Source: Micromonospora haikouensis (GTDB taxonomy: Bacteria > Actinomycetota > Actinomycetes > Mycobacteriales > Micromonosporaceae). Taken from it: a DNA stretch of 64,000 bases. The stretch covers positions 62,001 through 126,000 of the forward strand of contig NZ_FMCW01000008.1 in NCBI RefSeq assembly GCF_900091595.1, written 5' to 3'. Under the pieces are notes generated by a model that was given only the letters and a program-made list of their open reading frames with translations, was not told the origin of the DNA and did not search any database. Positions 61,316 through 64,000 of the stretch are shown here, piece after piece; within the stretch, counting starts at the first letter, position 1, and each line of letters starts with the position of its first letter. The translations under genes and the position numbers were made by a program.

Positions 61316-62101
61316 CTATCCGCGCCGGACGCCGCGCCCCTGGTAGAGCACCGCCGTCGACCAGGTCGACCTGATCCGGGGCTCCCGCCCGCCCGACGGC
61401 GACAGGCCGCCGCCCACCTGCGGCTGGCGGCCGGCCCGCAGCCGGCGGACCAGCCAGCGCAGGGTGCCGCCCAGCTCCGGCCGGACGCCCCGGACCCGCA
61501 GCTCGACGCCGTGCCGGGCGCACTCGGCGATCAACTCCCGGTCGTCCACGAACAACCGTGGATCGTGGATGCCCCGGGGCACCGTCGGCAGCCGCTCACC
61601 GATCTCCACCGCGACCAGCCGGCTCAGCGCGGTGTCGTTGAGCGTGTCCAGCACCAGCAGGCCGCCCGGCCGCAGCAGCCGGCCCGCCTCCGCCACGGCG
61701 GCCCGCCAGTCCGGCACGTGTTCCAGCAGCTCACCTGCGGCCACCACGTCGGCGCAGCCGTCGGCCAGCGGAACGGCGGTGGCGTCGCCGTTGACCGGGG
61801 CCACCCCGTGCGCGGCGGCCTGGGTCAGGGCGGAGCGGGTGAGGTCGACGCCGACGTGCCGGTAGCCCTTGCCCGCCAGGTGCGGGGCGAGCAGGCCGGC
61901 GCCGCAGCCCAGGTCGACCAGGAGGGCGTCGGGCCGGGTGGCCGGCGGCACCAGGGCCGCCCGGGCGCGGGCGAGCCAGTGCAGCATGGCGAACGCCCCG
62001 TCGGGACGCCACCACTCGTCGGCCAGGTCGTCGTACTGCCGGGGATCGTTCGGCGGCAGCACGCGCGGCCGGTCGGACACGGAGGACGATCCGTCACGCA
62101 T
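61316..62101 (-). CDS. SAM-dependent methyltransferase (UbiG/UbiE-like)
   Basis: Class I methyltransferase of 261 residues: N-terminal QYDDLADEWWRPDGAF resembles UbiG, followed by SAM-binding VDLGCGAGLLAPHLA, an acidic VGVDLTRSAL, and LEHVPDWRAAVAEAGRLLRP. UbiG-like enzymes O-methylate phenols or quinol precursors. Located upstream of the type III PKS gene and divergent (46 bases) from the UbiA gene, so it probably methylates the polyketide or its hydroquinone. Confidence 0.88.
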   Translation of the reverse strand: MRDGSSSVSDRPRVLPPNDPRQYDDLADEWWRPDGAFAMLHWLARARAALVPPATRPDALLVDLGCGAGLLAPHLAGKGYRHVGVDLTRSALTQAAAHGVAPVNGDATAVPLADGCADVVAAGELLEHVPDWRAAVAEAGRLLRPGGLLVLDTLNDTALSRLVAVEIGERLPTVPRGIHDPRLFVDDRELIAECARHGVELRVRGVRPELGGTLRWLVRRLRAGRQPQVGGGLSPSGGREPRIRSTWSTAVLYQGRGVRRG

Positions 62102-62147
62102 GGCACCGAGCGTGGCACGACCGGACGGTAACGACCAGACTTCCCAT

Positions 62148-62990
62148 ATGGCGACGACGGTGTTAGGGCTGCTCAGGGCAAGTCACCCGGAGCCGGCCGC
62201 GGCGGTGACCGTGGTGGCGGGGCTGCTCGCCGTGGGGGTGGGGCACCACGCGTCCGGGGTCGCCGCGGTGGCGCTCACGGTGCTCGCCAGCCAGTTCGCC
62301 GTCGGCTGGTCCAACGACCACCTGGACGCCGACCGGGACGCGGCGGTGGGGCGTACCGACAAGCCGGTCGCCGCCGGCGCGGTGAGCCGGCGCGCGGTGG
62401 GGCTGGCGACGCGGGCCGCGACCCTGGCCACGGTGCTGCTCGCGGCGGCGACGACCAACCGCACGGCGGCGGTCTGGGCGACAGTGGCCCTGGTCTCCGC
62501 CCTGGCCTACAACTGGCCGCTGAAGTCGACGCCGTTCTCCGTGCTGCCCTACGCGGTGTCGTTCGGCGCGCTGCCCGCCTTCGTGGTGCTCGCGCTGCCC
62601 GGCGCCCCCGGCCCGCCGGCCTGGCTGGTGGCCGCCGCCGCCCTGCTGGGGGCCGGCGCGCACTTCGCCAACGTGCTGCCCGACCTGGCCGACGACGCCC
62701 GGACCGGGGTGCGGGGGCTGCCGCACCGGCTCGGCGCGAACGGCAGCCGGGTGGCCGCCGCCGCGCTGCTGCTCGCCGCGACCGTCACCCTGGTCGCCGG
62801 GCCGCCCGGGCCGCCGTCGTGGTTCGGGCTGTCGGCGGTCGCGACCGCCGCGCTGGTCCCGCCCCTGACCTGGTACGCCGGCCGCAACGCCCGCCGCTCC
62901 GGCGACCGGGGGGTGGCCGCGTTCCGGGCGGTGCTGCTGGTGGCCCTGATCGACGTGGTGCTGCTGGTCACCGGCGGGCGGGTGCGCTGA
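62148..62990 (+). CDS. UbiA-family prenyltransferase
   Basis: Membrane prenyltransferase of 280 residues with about eight to nine helices. The two Asp-rich magnesium/diphosphate sites are visible: SNDHLDADRDAAVGRTDKP (first) and LPDLADDARTGVRGLPHRLG (second). UbiA enzymes attach an isoprenyl group to an aromatic ring. Beside the type III PKS and methyltransferase it suggests synthesis of a prenylated, methoxylated phenol or hydroquinone, with isoprenyl donors from the MEP pathway. Its 5' end is only 46 bases from the divergent methyltransferase start. Confidence 0.9.
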   Translation: MATTVLGLLRASHPEPAAAVTVVAGLLAVGVGHHASGVAAVALTVLASQFAVGWSNDHLDADRDAAVGRTDKPVAAGAVSRRAVGLATRAATLATVLLAAATTNRTAAVWATVALVSALAYNWPLKSTPFSVLPYAVSFGALPAFVVLALPGAPGPPAWLVAAAALLGAGAHFANVLPDLADDARTGVRGLPHRLGANGSRVAAAALLLAATVTLVAGPPGPPSWFGLSAVATAALVPPLTWYAGRNARRSGDRGVAAFRAVLLVALIDVVLLVTGGRVR

Positions 62991-63125
62991 GCGCCCCGGG
63001 AAGGTGGTGGTGCCGGGTCGGCGTGCGGCTCTCGATCAGCCCCAACTACCCTGAAGCCGGTCTGCGCGGGTATGGCCACCGTGCCCGGCGACGGCCGGGT
63101 GGGGATCGTGACGAGGAGGACCGAC

Positions 63126-63881
63126 GTGACGCGCTCGATCAGGGGTTCCCGGCGGGCGGCCCTGCTGCTGTCCGGCGTGGCGGCGGCGACCGGCCTGCTG
63201 GCGACCGGCTGCGGCGCCGGCCAGGTGGCCGAGACCGCCAACAAGGAGCCGTCGGTCCAGGGCGTCAACATCCAGACCTCGGACAACGCCTACAAGGTGC
63301 GCGGGCTCTACGTGGAGTACCCGGGCGCCGGTGGCTACCAGGCCGGCGCGAACGCCGCCGTCAACGCGGTGCTCTACAACGACACGCAGAGCCCGGTGAC
63401 GGTGACCGTCACCACGGACAGCGCGCGGGAGATCGTGATCAGCGGCGGCGCGTCCGCCTCGGCGAGCCCGTCGCCGTCGGCCAGCGAGTCGCCGTCGGAG
63501 AGCGCGTCACCGTCCGGGTCCGCGTCGCCGTCGGGTTCCGGGTCGGCCAGCCCGTCCGAGGGCGCGTCGCAGGACCCGTCCGCCTCGCCGAGCCCGTCGG
63601 CCCCGGCCGGGGAGCCGGCCCGGTTCGAGATCCCCGCCCTCGGCTACGTCCAGCTCAACGTGCAGGGTGGCCGGTCGCTCCAGCTCGTCGGCCTCAACCA
63701 GGCGCTGCTCGCCGGCCAGCAGGTCAACCTGACCTTCGACTTCGGCAACGGCAACACCGTCAGCACCCCGGCCCCGGTCGGCGTCCCGCTGACCCCGCTC
63801 CCGCAGCCGTCCCAGATCGTGCAGCGCGAGGGCGCGCACGGCGCGGAGGGCGGCACCGAGGGCTCCGGCCACGGCGGCTGA
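63126..63881 (+). CDS. LpqE-like lipoprotein
   Basis: Exported lipoprotein of 251 residues. GTG 63126 has AGGAGGA 6 bases upstream and begins a signal peptide (RSIRGSRRAALLLSGVAAAT) ending in lipobox-like LLATGCGAG. A conserved N-terminal domain (VQGVNIQTSDNAYKVRGLYV, YQAGANAAVNAVLYN) is followed by a Ser/Pro-rich linker (about 130-180) and a second beta region (FEIPALGYVQLNVQGG). Position next to carD and the following gene matches lpqE of mycobacteria. Function unknown. A perfect 16-base hairpin lies 24 bases past the stop. Confidence 0.78.
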   Translation: MTRSIRGSRRAALLLSGVAAATGLLATGCGAGQVAETANKEPSVQGVNIQTSDNAYKVRGLYVEYPGAGGYQAGANAAVNAVLYNDTQSPVTVTVTTDSAREIVISGGASASASPSPSASESPSESASPSGSASPSGSGSASPSEGASQDPSASPSPSAPAGEPARFEIPALGYVQLNVQGGRSLQLVGLNQALLAGQQVNLTFDFGNGNTVSTPAPVGVPLTPLPQPSQIVQREGAHGAEGGTEGSGHGG

Positions 63882-63905
63882 CCGCCGACCGCTAACAGCG
63901 CGACC

Positions 63906-63941
63906 GCACCGCCGGCGTGGCACCCGCCACGCCGGCGGTGC
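63906..63941 (+). terminator. Strong hairpin terminator after the LpqE-like gene
   Basis: Perfect 16-base stem GCACCGCCGGCGTGGC / GCCACGCCGGCGGTGC with loop ACCC. Confidence 0.9.
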
Positions 63942-63971
63942 TTCGTCGTACGGGGGGACTAACGTTCCGGT

Positions 63972-64000
63972 GTGACGACGCCCCGATCGACACCCTCCAG
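63972..64000 (+). CDS. Start of a gene, radA by synteny (partial)
   Basis: Only nine codons are in the window (GTG ACG ACG CCC CGA TCG ACA CCC TCC). The predicted start VTTPRSTPS has no diagnostic motif. In mycobacteria radA follows lpqE, so the DNA repair protein RadA is expected here. Not provable from the bases present. Confidence 0.4.

Overview
The window is a chromosomal segment of a very GC-rich actinomycete, most likely Micromonospora or a close Micromonosporaceae relative. The evidence is the strong G/C third-position bias, frequent GTG/TTG starts, DUF397/DUF5753 genes, CarD, an MsiK-type sugar ATPase, a DNRLRE/Ig-repeat exoprotein, and many hypothetical genes of actinomycete type. 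I found about 64 credible protein genes (some truncated or partial), one tRNA-Thr (anticodon TGT), no rRNA, no CRISPR array, no transposase and no prophage.

Layout. 0-5.4 kb: PAP2 phosphatase, APC permease, a Phd/RelE-like toxin-antitoxin (TA) pair, a two-RCK ion-channel protein, an MSMEG_6728-type protein. 5.4-14.6 kb: a CrtU-like FAD oxidoreductase bracketed by palindromic repeats, AdhE, a membrane protein, an HNH nuclease, a Ser/Thr kinase, an enoyl-CoA hydratase. 14.6-20.9 kb: a secreted M4 protease, small lipoprotein-like and phosphatase-like genes, a VOC/AraC pair, tRNA-Thr, an MsiK-like ATPase. 21-23.5 kb: rlmB-cysS. 23.6-32.5 kb: an IclR regulator with an unstable-looking repeat, a DUF559 protein, an S8 protease, HAD, EamA, CGNR, GNAT, PPOX, DUF397 and DUF5753. 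32.6-42.3 kb: class II fumarase, an Ig-repeat exoprotein, a second TA pair, a small regulatory cluster, class I fumarase, a beta-propeller protein, an Lrp regulator.

42.3-54.7 kb is dominated by tyrosine/homogentisate catabolism: Lrp regulator, hppD, a HisC-type aminotransferase, fumarylacetoacetase with a coupled unknown gene, and hmgA. It is interleaved with two RDD proteins and a surface-protein group (LPxTG-like small protein, WxL-like protein, DUF916/WxLIP-like protein) that resembles the WxL loci of Firmicutes. 54.7-64 kb: phosphatase, TPR protein, ispF-ispD-carD, a type III PKS / methyltransferase / UbiA cluster, an LpqE-like lipoprotein, and the first bases of a gene that is radA by synteny.

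Genome organisation. The block rlmB-cysS-ispF-ispD-carD-lpqE-radA, contiguous in mycobacteria, is present here in the same order and orientation but split by about 33 kb (cysS/ispF) and about 4.8 kb (carD/lpqE). Two palindromic intergenic repeat families recur. One or both may act as terminators, but copies of each bracket single genes (CrtU-like, DUF559, GNAT), and some copies supply the stop codon of the neighbouring gene. The best candidates for something undescribed are the actinobacterial WxL-like group, the unknown protein coupled to fumarylacetoacetase, and the gene-bracketing palindromes.
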